DNA of 10,637 nt. Source: an uncultured Bacteroidota bacterium. GTDB lineage: Bacteria; Bacteroidota; Bacteroidia; 2-12-FULL-35-15. Every line of letters starts with the position of its first letter. Within the stretch, counting starts at the first letter, position 1. The notes beneath the pieces were generated by a model. The model searched no databases. It was not told where the DNA came from and saw nothing but the letters and a program-made list of their open reading frames with translations. The stretch spans positions 1 through 10,637 of the forward strand of contig CAIRRW010000222.1 in NCBI GenBank assembly GCA_903881065.1, written 5' to 3'. The translations under genes and the position numbers were made by a program. Positions 1 through 6,342 of this stretch are shown here, piece after piece.

Positions 1-1
1 A

Positions 2-358
2 CTTGATCAAAAAAAAGGAACCTATTCTTTTCCTGCCCATAAAATACTTGTAAGTCTTTCTTACCCTATTTACAAGAACGTTACATTAAATCTTTTCGAA
101 ATTTTTCAAAGCAAAAAGATAATTGAAACACAGATCAATCAAGCTGGAGATATTAGCGATGTGGAACTTCCGTCAACACATAATATCAATTTAACGTGTC
201 AGATAAATAATCTATTTCACAATTCGTTAAGTTTTAACATTGGAGTATTTAATATTTTAAATACAAAAAATTATTACGGCTATGCATATAGCGTAGGATA
301 TTTCCCAATGATTGGAATGGGCAGAGAATTATTTTTACAAATCAAATATAGTTTGTAA
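2..358 (+). CDS. C-terminal fragment of an outer-membrane beta-barrel protein, probably a TonB-dependent receptor
   Basis: The frame is open from the first complete codon at base 2 to a TAA at 356-358, so the gene begins upstream of the window and only its last 118 residues are visible. The internal GTG at 161 is not a real start, because protein-like sequence continues before it. The fragment has alternating polar/hydrophobic stretches typical of transmembrane beta strands. It contains a GVFNILNTKNYYGY segment resembling the 'N-x-F-N-x-x-N-x-x-Y' motif near the end of TonB-dependent receptors, and closes with GMGRELFLQIKYSL, which fits the family's terminal strand (G-R-x-hydrophobic...Y-S-F/L). 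This would place it in the outer membrane, taking up a substrate that cannot be told from this end. Its stop overlaps the next gene's start by one base (TAATG), so the two are probably cotranscribed and translationally coupled. Another outer-membrane barrel family is possible. Confidence 0.65.
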   Translation, partial: LDQKKGTYSFPAHKILVSLSYPIYKNVTLNLFEIFQSKKIIETQINQAGDISDVELPSTHNINLTCQINNLFHNSLSFNIGVFNILNTKNYYGYAYSVGYFPMIGMGRELFLQIKYSL

Positions 359-2931
359 TGAAAAGAAGTTGCCTCCTGTTTCTATTGTTTTTAATCTCAT
401 TAAAAATTAACGGGCAATATTTCTCCTTTGCAAAACTGGCTATTCACAACACGGAGTTCAGTACTGAAGAATTAAAAAAACAAAGACAAAAACTATTAGA
501 ATTAACTTCATTTGACAACCAAGAGAAGATTGTATTAAACAATTCGAATGCCCTTCCAATTAATGATCAAATAAATATAGATATTCTGAATACCGTTATT
601 TCTTATTCGAGAAATGGTGAGGTAAAAAAAGTACTCACAAAGCTTACAGAAATTCAAAATAAATTAAATGAAGATGGAATAACTAAAAACACTAAAGCAA
701 ATTTCTGTTATTTGAGATATATTATCTCTGCTCATTACAATTTATATATTGATACCACAAACTTTCAGAGTTGTTATGCAGCACTCGATAATTTACAAAA
801 ATACACCTTCCTCTATACTGCATATTATTTATCAAATCCAACAACGGCATTTATTACAAAAATAAAAAACGAAGAATTTATAACACTTTCATCTAAAACA
901 TCTGCCTTTGATTATGTTAAGACACTTTCTTTGGAGTTAAATCGAAATTCAGAAAAGTTTGATAAAGGAAAAAAAATAAAACTTCTTAATCTTCGCGATT
1001 CTACACTTAATTACATTATTTCGTTCGGATATAAGAATTACAATAATAATAATCTTGAATATTTATCTCTCTCTAATCAACAGGATTTTATTGAACAAAT
1101 CAATTTAGAAAAAGTTATTAGTCTTAATGATTTAGGTTATGTATTCAGGAAATATAATGATTATAGTAAATCAATATTTTATTTTAAACAGGCAATCGAA
1201 ATTGAAGGGAATCTCAAAAACAGGAAACTAACGCCGGATCTTTTTACAAACTTAGGTTTAACATTAACATTAAAAAAAGAGTTTGACAATGCTGAAAACA
1301 ACTATGATAAAGCTTTAAAAATATACCAATTAACAAATGACAAGTCAAAAGAGTCAGAGGAATTAAATATAATTGCGAAAAACCATTTCATAAATTCAAA
1401 GAACCTAACTGCGATAAATTTGTGTAATCAATCTTTACTGATAAGTACTCCACGTCAAGATTATAAAGACATGTGTGAATCCTATTTGTTACTGTCTGAA
1501 ATTTATTCTTCCGAAACAGATTTCTTTGAATCAAACAAATACTACAAACTTTATATTGAAAATAAAAAAAACTACTCAGATTGGTATTTAAAAAACGAAA
1601 CAAGTAAACAAAGTACACGATCAAATTATGAATCTATTAATCAAGATGTAATTGAAGATTTTCAAAAAAAGGAACAAGAGAATATAGAATTATTAAAAGT
1701 TAAACTTGAGTCAAATCAGAAAGAAAAAGATTTAATTGTTCTAAAGAAAGAAGCTGAATTAAGAGAGGCAACCTTATTAAATAATAAGTTGGCTGAAGAA
1801 GAAGCAAAACAAGAATTGACTCTAACTGAAGAAAAATTAAAGAACCAGAAAAAAGAACTTGGAAACTTAGAGCGACTTAATAAGATAAATTCATTACAAG
1901 TCGCCTGGGCAAGAAATAATCTTGACCTTGCTTTAAACAAGAATAAAATATTGGATCAAGAAAAAACTATTAATGATTTAAAAGTTCATGAAGTAAAACA
2001 GGACAGAAGTACTTTACTTTATGGATTTATTGGGTTGGCCACTTTAATTATTCTCTTGACTTTCTTACTTTTAAGGAATTCGAAATTCAGCAAAGAAATG
2101 CATATTCAGAATTTTAAACTATCGAAGAAAAATGAAGAGATTATTGAGCAAAGAAACACCATCCAAAAAAAGAATGAAGAAATTATTGATAGCATTCATT
2201 ATGCATTAAAGATACAAACAGCACTTTTGCCAACAGTTGATGAATTTAAGTCTGCCTTTTCTGATTCATTTATCTTTTTTAAACCAAAAGATATTGTTTC
2301 GGGTGATTTTTATTGGAAATACGAATCGGCAGATTATTACTTTTATGCAACAGCAGATTGTACCGGACATGGCGTACCGGGAGGATTTATGAGTATGCTT
2401 GGCATTTCTCTTCTTAATGACATTGTAAAAGATAAGAGAATATTAGAACCTGGTGATGTTCTTGATTTAATGAGCGTAAAAATAATCTCAGAATTAAAAC
2501 AAACAGACAAAACAGGTAAATCAAAGGACGGGATGGATATAACCCTTTGTCGTTTAAATAAAGAAAAAACTGAGCTCGTATTTGCTTCAGCAAATAATGA
2601 TTTATGGTTACTTAGAGATAATGCGATAATAGAATATAAGTCAGATAGACAGCCTGTTGGTTATCACTTTGGCCTAATTACACAATTTAATCAGCAGAAA
2701 ATTGAACTTCAAAAAGGAGATCAAATTGTTACTTTTAGTGATGGCTATGCTGATCAATTTGGTGGCAATAAAGGAAAGAAGTTTAAATATAAGCAATTAC
2801 AGCAGCTCCTGCTTTCGACTTCACAATTAGCAATGGAAAAGCAAAAGGATGTACTCCATGAAACTATGGAGGCCTGGAAAGGAGATTTAGAACAAGTTGA
2901 TGATATTTTAATAATTGGCATACGTGTATAG
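358..2931 (+). CDS. Membrane-anchored TPR sensor with C-terminal SpoIIE/PP2C-type serine phosphatase
   Basis: 857 residues. Residues 1-19 form a Sec signal peptide (MKRSC, a Leu/Phe-rich core, then K-I-N-G before Q20). A helical region follows, with TPR-like repeats at roughly 255-410 (for example LNDLGYVFRKYNDYSKSIFYF). A Lys/Glu/Leu-rich coiled coil spans about 430-545, one transmembrane helix lies at about 553-572, and a short second coiled coil at 580-615. The PP2C/SpoIIE domain runs from about 615 to the end. Its metal-binding positions are present: SGDFYW with D650, ADCTGHGVPGG with D667, SDGYADQ with D795 and a terminal DD at 848-849. The inferred topology puts the TPR region in the periplasm and the phosphatase in the cytoplasm. 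By family knowledge such enzymes dephosphorylate phosphoserine on partners such as anti-sigma-factor antagonists. No partner kinase or STAS protein is encoded here. The start overlaps the upstream stop, suggesting coupling to the barrel gene. Function class is confident; target unknown. Confidence 0.9.
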   Translation: MKRSCLLFLLFLISLKINGQYFSFAKLAIHNTEFSTEELKKQRQKLLELTSFDNQEKIVLNNSNALPINDQINIDILNTVISYSRNGEVKKVLTKLTEIQNKLNEDGITKNTKANFCYLRYIISAHYNLYIDTTNFQSCYAALDNLQKYTFLYTAYYLSNPTTAFITKIKNEEFITLSSKTSAFDYVKTLSLELNRNSEKFDKGKKIKLLNLRDSTLNYIISFGYKNYNNNNLEYLSLSNQQDFIEQINLEKVISLNDLGYVFRKYNDYSKSIFYFKQAIEIEGNLKNRKLTPDLFTNLGLTLTLKKEFDNAENNYDKALKIYQLTNDKSKESEELNIIAKNHFINSKNLTAINLCNQSLLISTPRQDYKDMCESYLLLSEIYSSETDFFESNKYYKLYIENKKNYSDWYLKNETSKQSTRSNYESINQDVIEDFQKKEQENIELLKVKLESNQKEKDLIVLKKEAELREATLLNNKLAEEEAKQELTLTEEKLKNQKKELGNLERLNKINSLQVAWARNNLDLALNKNKILDQEKTINDLKVHEVKQDRSTLLYGFIGLATLIILLTFLLLRNSKFSKEMHIQNFKLSKKNEEIIEQRNTIQKKNEEIIDSIHYALKIQTALLPTVDEFKSAFSDSFIFFKPKDIVSGDFYWKYESADYYFYATADCTGHGVPGGFMSMLGISLLNDIVKDKRILEPGDVLDLMSVKIISELKQTDKTGKSKDGMDITLCRLNKEKTELVFASANNDLWLLRDNAIIEYKSDRQPVGYHFGLITQFNQQKIELQKGDQIVTFSDGYADQFGGNKGKKFKYKQLQQLLLSTSQLAMEKQKDVLHETMEAWKGDLEQVDDILIIGIRV

Positions 2932-3069
2932 TACTTGAGGGGAACTCTTCTATGAATTATGCTTCTTGCAAACCTTTCTAAACTTTAGGCTTGGAACTTA
3001 AAAATACTAATTTCTACCAAAAAATCAAAATAATTACACAATTATTTCATTTCTAACAAATTATTTGTA

Positions 3070-3077
3070 TATCTTTG
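3070..3077 (+). promoter_or_regulatory. Bacteroidota-type -7 promoter element for the 3101 gene
   Basis: TATCTTTG matches the -7 consensus TAnnTTTG exactly. Transcription would start near 3081, giving a 5' leader of about 20 bases to the ATG at 3101. No convincing -33 TTG is seen at the usual spacing. Confidence 0.6.
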
Positions 3078-3100
3078 TTCCCCCACTAATAATTAGCATC

Positions 3101-3553
3101 ATGTTTGAAATATTGAAAAGTTTTGAAACTAAGTATGGTCACCTTCGCAAAAAAGGATTGGTTATTGAAGGATTATCTTTAATAGATGTTAAGAAAAAAA
3201 AGCATGTTATCAAGATTAGTCGCCCTTTAGTATTTGATAATCGCCAGCTCCCAAAACGTTATGAAGGTTTGGATATCAAAACAAATATTAAATTAACGGA
3301 CGAAATGCCAAAGGAATTCAAAGTTGATCGTTCTCAACCTGATTGGCATAAAAAGGAATATATTTGGGCACCGGAACGATTTGTGAAATATGTAAATCGT
3401 TGTGAGAAGGAAATCAAAGCACAATTAAATAGTCCATTAATGACCAAGCCAGAATTGTTGGATGCTTTATGTTTTGGCAATTTTGAAGAACACAAACAAA
3501 AAAGTATTCAGTTGATTAAAGAAGGAAAACTACCTGCTTATCACGAGAACTAA
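3101..3553 (+). CDS. Conserved-looking hypothetical protein, 150 aa
   Basis: I do not recognise this family. The frame is open further upstream, but the ATG at 3101 (protein starting MFEILKSFE) is preferred because a perfect TAnnTTTG element at 3070-3077 lies about 20 bases ahead of it. The longer frame would begin at a TTG inside the promoter region. The protein is basic and probably soluble and cytoplasmic, with no signal peptide or membrane helix. The N-terminal third is Lys-rich and could be beta-strand (KKGLVIEGLSLIDVKKKKHVIKI). The middle carries a WHKKEYIWAPERFVKYVNRCEKEIK helix region, and the C-terminal part, with PELLDALCFGNFEEHKQKSIQLI, looks helical. There is a single Cys in each of the last two parts but no metal-binding cluster. 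The gene stands alone between its own promoter and a terminator, so context gives no role. A coding assignment is well supported by length, codon use and flanking signals. Confidence 0.75.
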   Translation: MFEILKSFETKYGHLRKKGLVIEGLSLIDVKKKKHVIKISRPLVFDNRQLPKRYEGLDIKTNIKLTDEMPKEFKVDRSQPDWHKKEYIWAPERFVKYVNRCEKEIKAQLNSPLMTKPELLDALCFGNFEEHKQKSIQLIKEGKLPAYHEN

Positions 3554-3573
3554 TATTTTTTAATTCATATTAT

Positions 3574-3605
3574 AAAAGCACTTTAAGTAATTAAGGTGCT
3601 TTTTT
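3574..3605 (+). terminator. Intrinsic terminator after the 3101-3553 gene
   Basis: Bases 3574-3586 pair with 3591-3603 in a 13-bp stem with one G-T wobble. The loop is GTAA, which in RNA is a GNRA-type tetraloop. The T run at 3600-3605 overlaps and follows the right arm, and a matching A run on the left means it could also work on the other strand. The hairpin lies 20 bases past the stop and ends just before the promoter of the crotonase gene. Confidence 0.85.
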
Positions 3606-3611
3606 ATTTTA

Positions 3612-3619
3612 TAACTTCG
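3612..3619 (+). promoter_or_regulatory. Probable -7 promoter element for the crotonase-family gene
   Basis: TAACTTCG matches TAnnTTTG at all but one fixed position. It sits 23 bases before the ATG at 3643, the same geometry as the element at 3070, and directly after the terminator. No clear -33 element is visible. Confidence 0.45.
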
Positions 3620-3642
3620 CGACCTCTTAAAAATAAAAACAA

Positions 3643-4398
3643 ATGGAAGGATTCGTTAAAACATCAACAGAAAATGGCATAACAACAATAAATTTTTTTC
3701 ACCCACAAAGTAATTCTATGCCAGGAAATCTACTTCGTCAATTGGCTGAAGAAATAACAAATGCAGGAAATAATTCAGCAACAAAAGTTATTGTATTACA
3801 AACCGAAGGCGATAAAACCTTTTGTGCTGGTGCTTCTTTTGATGAATTAATAGCAATAAAAGACTTAGAAACTGGAAAGAGATTTTTCTCCGGATTTGCA
3901 TTAGTAATTAATGCTATTCGCAAGGTGCCTGTGTTTGTAATTGCAAGAGTTCAAGGAAAAGCTGTTGGTGGTGGAGTTGGCATTGCTTGTGCTGCTGATT
4001 ACACTTTTGCTGTTGAAAGCGCTTCGATCAAACTAAGTGAACTTGCTGTAGGTATAGGTCCATTCGTGGTTGGCCCAGCAGTGGAACGGAAAATAGGTAC
4101 ATCTGCTTTTTCTGCATTATCAATTAATGCTACTGAATGGCAAACGGCACAATGGGCAAGAGAAAAAGGGTTATATGTAGAAGTACATAAAACTATTGAA
4201 GAAATGGATGCTGCTATTCATTCACTAGCTGATAAACTTTCAAAATCTAATCCGGAAGCAATGGCGGAAATTAAAAAAGTATGTTGGAAAGGAACCGAAA
4301 ACTGGGAAACATTATTGATAGAAAGAGCTGAAATAAGCGGAAGGCTTGTACTTTCGGAATTTACAATAAATGCTATAAATAAATTCAAATCAAAATGA
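3643..4398 (+). CDS. Enoyl-CoA hydratase/isomerase (crotonase) family protein
   Basis: 251 residues, the usual length for single-domain crotonases. The oxyanion-hole signatures are clear: FCAGASFDEL at 60-69 and QGKAVGGGVGIACAADYTFA at about 104-123. E133, in KLSELAVGIGP, aligns with the first catalytic Glu of enoyl-CoA hydratases. The position of the second Glu, in the helix after G152, appears to be Ala158 or Ser157, so classical hydration by a Glu pair is doubtful. The family acts on acyl-CoA esters in the cytoplasm, as hydratases, isomerases, hydrolases or dehalogenases. Overall resemblance is to the 3-methylglutaconyl-CoA hydratase-like branch, but I would not assign a substrate. The start is the ATG 23 bases after a promoter-like element, with an A-rich leader and no Shine-Dalgarno sequence. 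No other beta-oxidation or leucine-degradation gene lies alongside. The gene is monocistronic and converges with the helicase gene 31 bases away. Confidence 0.88.
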   Translation: MEGFVKTSTENGITTINFFHPQSNSMPGNLLRQLAEEITNAGNNSATKVIVLQTEGDKTFCAGASFDELIAIKDLETGKRFFSGFALVINAIRKVPVFVIARVQGKAVGGGVGIACAADYTFAVESASIKLSELAVGIGPFVVGPAVERKIGTSAFSALSINATEWQTAQWAREKGLYVEVHKTIEEMDAAIHSLADKLSKSNPEAMAEIKKVCWKGTENWETLLIERAEISGRLVLSEFTINAINKFKSK

Positions 4399-4429
4399 TA
4401 AATTTGATGGATGTAAAAAACTAAAGCTT

Positions 4430-5737
4430 TTATATCGAAACTTCCATTTTTATTTTCCTGTTCTTGATCTTTTCATTTTTAATTAACGTGATTACAGAAT
4501 CAATTTTTCTGATATCTACTGCAGCATACGAAGAATAATCCAACACTTCAATCAACCCTAATTCATCTTTCTGCAATTTCCCTTTTTGTAATAACAAGCC
4601 GACAATATCTACTTTATTAATCTTGTCTTTTTTACCGGCAGCAATATAAATCGTACACCAACGTGCCTTTTGAGGATTCGTATTAACTATCGGAAGCTTT
4701 TCTTCAATTGGTATTTCTTTTATAAAAGGAGGAATATGTTCCGTTTCGGATAATATTAAATACGAAGTACCTGTAGCATTCATTCTTGCTGTACGACCAT
4801 TTCGATGAATAAATACATCTTCAGTATGCGGTAATTGATAATGAATAATATTTTCGATATCGGGAATATCCAGGCCTCGCGAAGCTAAATCTGTAGTTAT
4901 TAAAATATGATGACTTCCATTTCTAAATTTTATTAATGCACGTTCCCTGTCATCTTGTTCCATTTTACCATGAAAGATACCATGTGAAAGTGATTTATTT
5001 TTTAACAGTTCACTAATACGTTCCACAGCATCTCGGTGGTTGCAAAACACAAGGGTTGGTTTGGTTCCAAGTTTGCATATTAAACCAAACAGCTCTTCCT
5101 GCTTATCTTTTCCGACTGCCTTTACAATTTTTAATTTTAATCCTTGAGGCTGTGTTGGTGAAACTTGTAAATAGTTTAACTGGATAGGTTTTACTACACC
5201 TGTAAAATCAGGTATCACCTTCATTTCTGTTGCGGAGGTAAGGATTCTTTTTTTCAGTTTAAGGTGTTGAATAATAAACGACATATCTTCCTGAAAGCCA
5301 AATTCGAGAGCCTTATCAAACTCATCAAGCACTAAAGTTGTGATTGTAGAAGTATCGAAATTGGCATGATGTATATGATAAGCAAGTCGCCCAGGTGTGC
5401 CGATAAGCAATGCAGGCGGGTATCTTAGGTTATCTTTTTCTGTTCTTGTTGAATGTCCTCCATAGCAACAATTCACTTTAAAACCAGTACCCATTGATTT
5501 AAATACTTGTTCTATCTGCAATCCCAACTCTCTGGAAGGCACAATTACCAAGGCTTGTATGCCTATTATGTTTTTCTCGAAATTTAATAGCACTGGCAAT
5601 AAAAACCCTAACGTTTTACCCGAACCTGTAGGCGAAAGTAAAATAATATCATTTTCCTTTTTACCAGCTTCTAGCGCTTCCAATTGCATTTTGTTTAATG
5701 CAGCTATTTTCAATCTCTCCAATACCTTTCCTAACAT
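4430..5737 (-). CDS. DEAD-box ATP-dependent RNA helicase, DbpA-like
   Basis: 435 residues with the complete superfamily-2 motif set. These are a Q-motif-like start (ALNKMQLEAL), motif I SPTGSGKT with K41, Ia PSRELGLQ, Ib GTPGRL at 113-118, motif II DEFD at 138-141, III SAT at 168-170, then VFCNH, TTDLASRGLDIPD and VI HRNGRTAR. Residues about 357-435 (from ARWCTIYIAAGKKDKINKVDIVG) match a DbpA-type RNA-binding domain. In the E. coli protein that domain recognises a 23S rRNA hairpin, so a role in large-subunit assembly is the likely inference. Motif II reads DEFD rather than DEAD, but both acidic residues needed for Mg-ATP are kept. The start is the ATG at 5737, 14 bases downstream of the inferred start site of a perfect promoter element. 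The gene is alone on its strand here, facing the crotonase gene. The gene symbol dbpA is plausible but not proven. Confidence 0.92.
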   Translation of the reverse strand: MLGKVLERLKIAALNKMQLEALEAGKKENDIILLSPTGSGKTLGFLLPVLLNFEKNIIGIQALVIVPSRELGLQIEQVFKSMGTGFKVNCCYGGHSTRTEKDNLRYPPALLIGTPGRLAYHIHHANFDTSTITTLVLDEFDKALEFGFQEDMSFIIQHLKLKKRILTSATEMKVIPDFTGVVKPIQLNYLQVSPTQPQGLKLKIVKAVGKDKQEELFGLICKLGTKPTLVFCNHRDAVERISELLKNKSLSHGIFHGKMEQDDRERALIKFRNGSHHILITTDLASRGLDIPDIENIIHYQLPHTEDVFIHRNGRTARMNATGTSYLILSETEHIPPFIKEIPIEEKLPIVNTNPQKARWCTIYIAAGKKDKINKVDIVGLLLQKGKLQKDELGLIEVLDYSSYAAVDIRKIDSVITLIKNEKIKNRKIKMEVSI

Positions 5738-5754
5738 ATTATTTTTTTGAAAGA

Positions 5755-5762
5755 CAAAGGTA
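5755..5762 (-). promoter_or_regulatory. -7 promoter element for the DEAD-box helicase gene
   Basis: Read on the minus strand this is TACCTTTG, an exact TAnnTTTG match. It lies 17 bases upstream of the ATG at 5737, predicting a leader of about 14 bases. No -33 TTG is evident. Confidence 0.6.
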
Positions 5763-5819
5763 GTTTAATTAATCGGGTTGGATTTTAACCTCATTACTAC
5801 ACCTCGTTATCCTTTTTCA

Positions 5820-5987
5820 TATCGATTTCCAAAAATGGCTAAAATGATTGTACCCATAACTGGAATGATTGTTGTTATGGCTGGAATGTTTCCAGTTATA
5901 GCTATAATGTTTCCAATTTAGGCTAAAACCTTTCCACTTATAGCTGAAAGATTTCTAGTTGTAACTAAATTGAAGTTATCCATAGAT
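5820..5987. repeat. Diverged 21-bp tandem repeat, about 7-8 units
   Basis: Consecutive 21-base units start at 5820, 5841, 5862, 5883, 5904, 5925, 5946 and, much decayed, 5967. The best-preserved unit (5883-5903) opens with GGAATGTTTCC and ends with TATAGCT. Nearly every unit ends in GGCT, AGCT or AACT, and most have A-A-T-G or a similar purine/T block at positions 3-6. The period is exact with no indels over at least seven units, although individual units differ at several bases. 21 bases is seven codons and also two helical turns. One forward frame reads as hydrophobic heptads such as GMFPVIA but meets a TAG at unit 5, so an expressed repeat protein is unlikely. A 12-bp palindrome (TTATAGCTATAA, 5896-5907) spans the junction of units 4 and 5. 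Confidence 0.75.
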
Positions 5988-6342
5988 ATAATCCAATTTA
6001 CAACCTCCTGAATGAGATTAAATTTATCAATTGCACCCTCAAATAACTTTATTTTGAAGACTTTTCGATAAAATAACTTTAAAAGTCAGAAAATAAGAAT
6101 GCAGATAAATATTTGTTATTAGGAAAAAATGGAGAACGAAGTAAGCTATTAGGTGAGCAATATTTTTTGATTGGCGAAAAGCAGACACTATAAAATTTCT
6201 GTACAGAAAACATTGAAATGTTACTTATTATTTTAATTTATTTAATGGCTAATCATGAGAAAATAAATTAGGATTAGGTAGTAATTAGAGAACCTTCTGT
6301 AAGATATAAAAGAGAGTATCACTTCAAATAAATTAATAGCTA
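5988..6342. other. Gene-free A+T-rich spacer
   Basis: I find no convincing gene in these 355 bases on either strand. There is an exact 11-base direct repeat, AAATAACTTTA, at 6041-6051 and 6071-6081, 30 bases apart. Each copy contains TAACTTTA, one base off a -7 promoter element. GACTTTT at 6059-6065 is inverted as AAAAGTC at 6081-6087, giving a weak 7-bp hairpin with a 15-base loop. Two adjoining palindromes lie at 6196-6222. TATCACTTC occurs at 6317-6325 and again at 6341-6349 across the end of the VOC gene. A 36-codon open stretch at 6083-6190 lacks a start codon. The region may be a decayed gene or simply intergenic. Confidence 0.6.
6196..6222. promoter_or_regulatory. Two abutting 14-bp palindromes, possible operator or RNA hairpins
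   Basis: Bases 6196-6209 read TTTCTGTACAGAAA, a perfect 14-base palindrome. Bases 6209-6222 read AACATTGAAATGTT, with 6-base inverted arms around GA. They share one base and together cover 27 bases. Such dyads can be dimeric regulator sites, but no promoter or gene start lies close by, so function is uncertain. Confidence 0.3.

Noticed and set aside
2932..3060. Possible terminator after the phosphatase gene
   Set aside because: Only a weak, mismatched stem around AAACCT...AGGCTT is present, without a T run.
5559..5750. 63-codon plus-strand frame opposite the helicase N-terminus
   Set aside because: It is the complement of the helicase's Walker A region and has no start signals of its own.
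5769..5918. Open frame running through the first units of the 21-bp repeat (heptads such as GMFPVIA)
   Set aside because: It stops at a TAG in unit 5 while the repeat continues, and no promoter or conserved start precedes it. The repeat is better treated as DNA.
5820..5987. CRISPR-like array
   Set aside because: The units are directly adjacent with no spacers, are only 21 bases long, and no cas gene is present.
6083..6193. Start-less 36-codon open stretch reading ADKYLLLGKNGERSKLLGE
   Set aside because: It looks somewhat protein-like, but it is short, lacks a start, has no homolog I recognise, and is flanked by stops. It may be a decayed gene, but chance is as likely.
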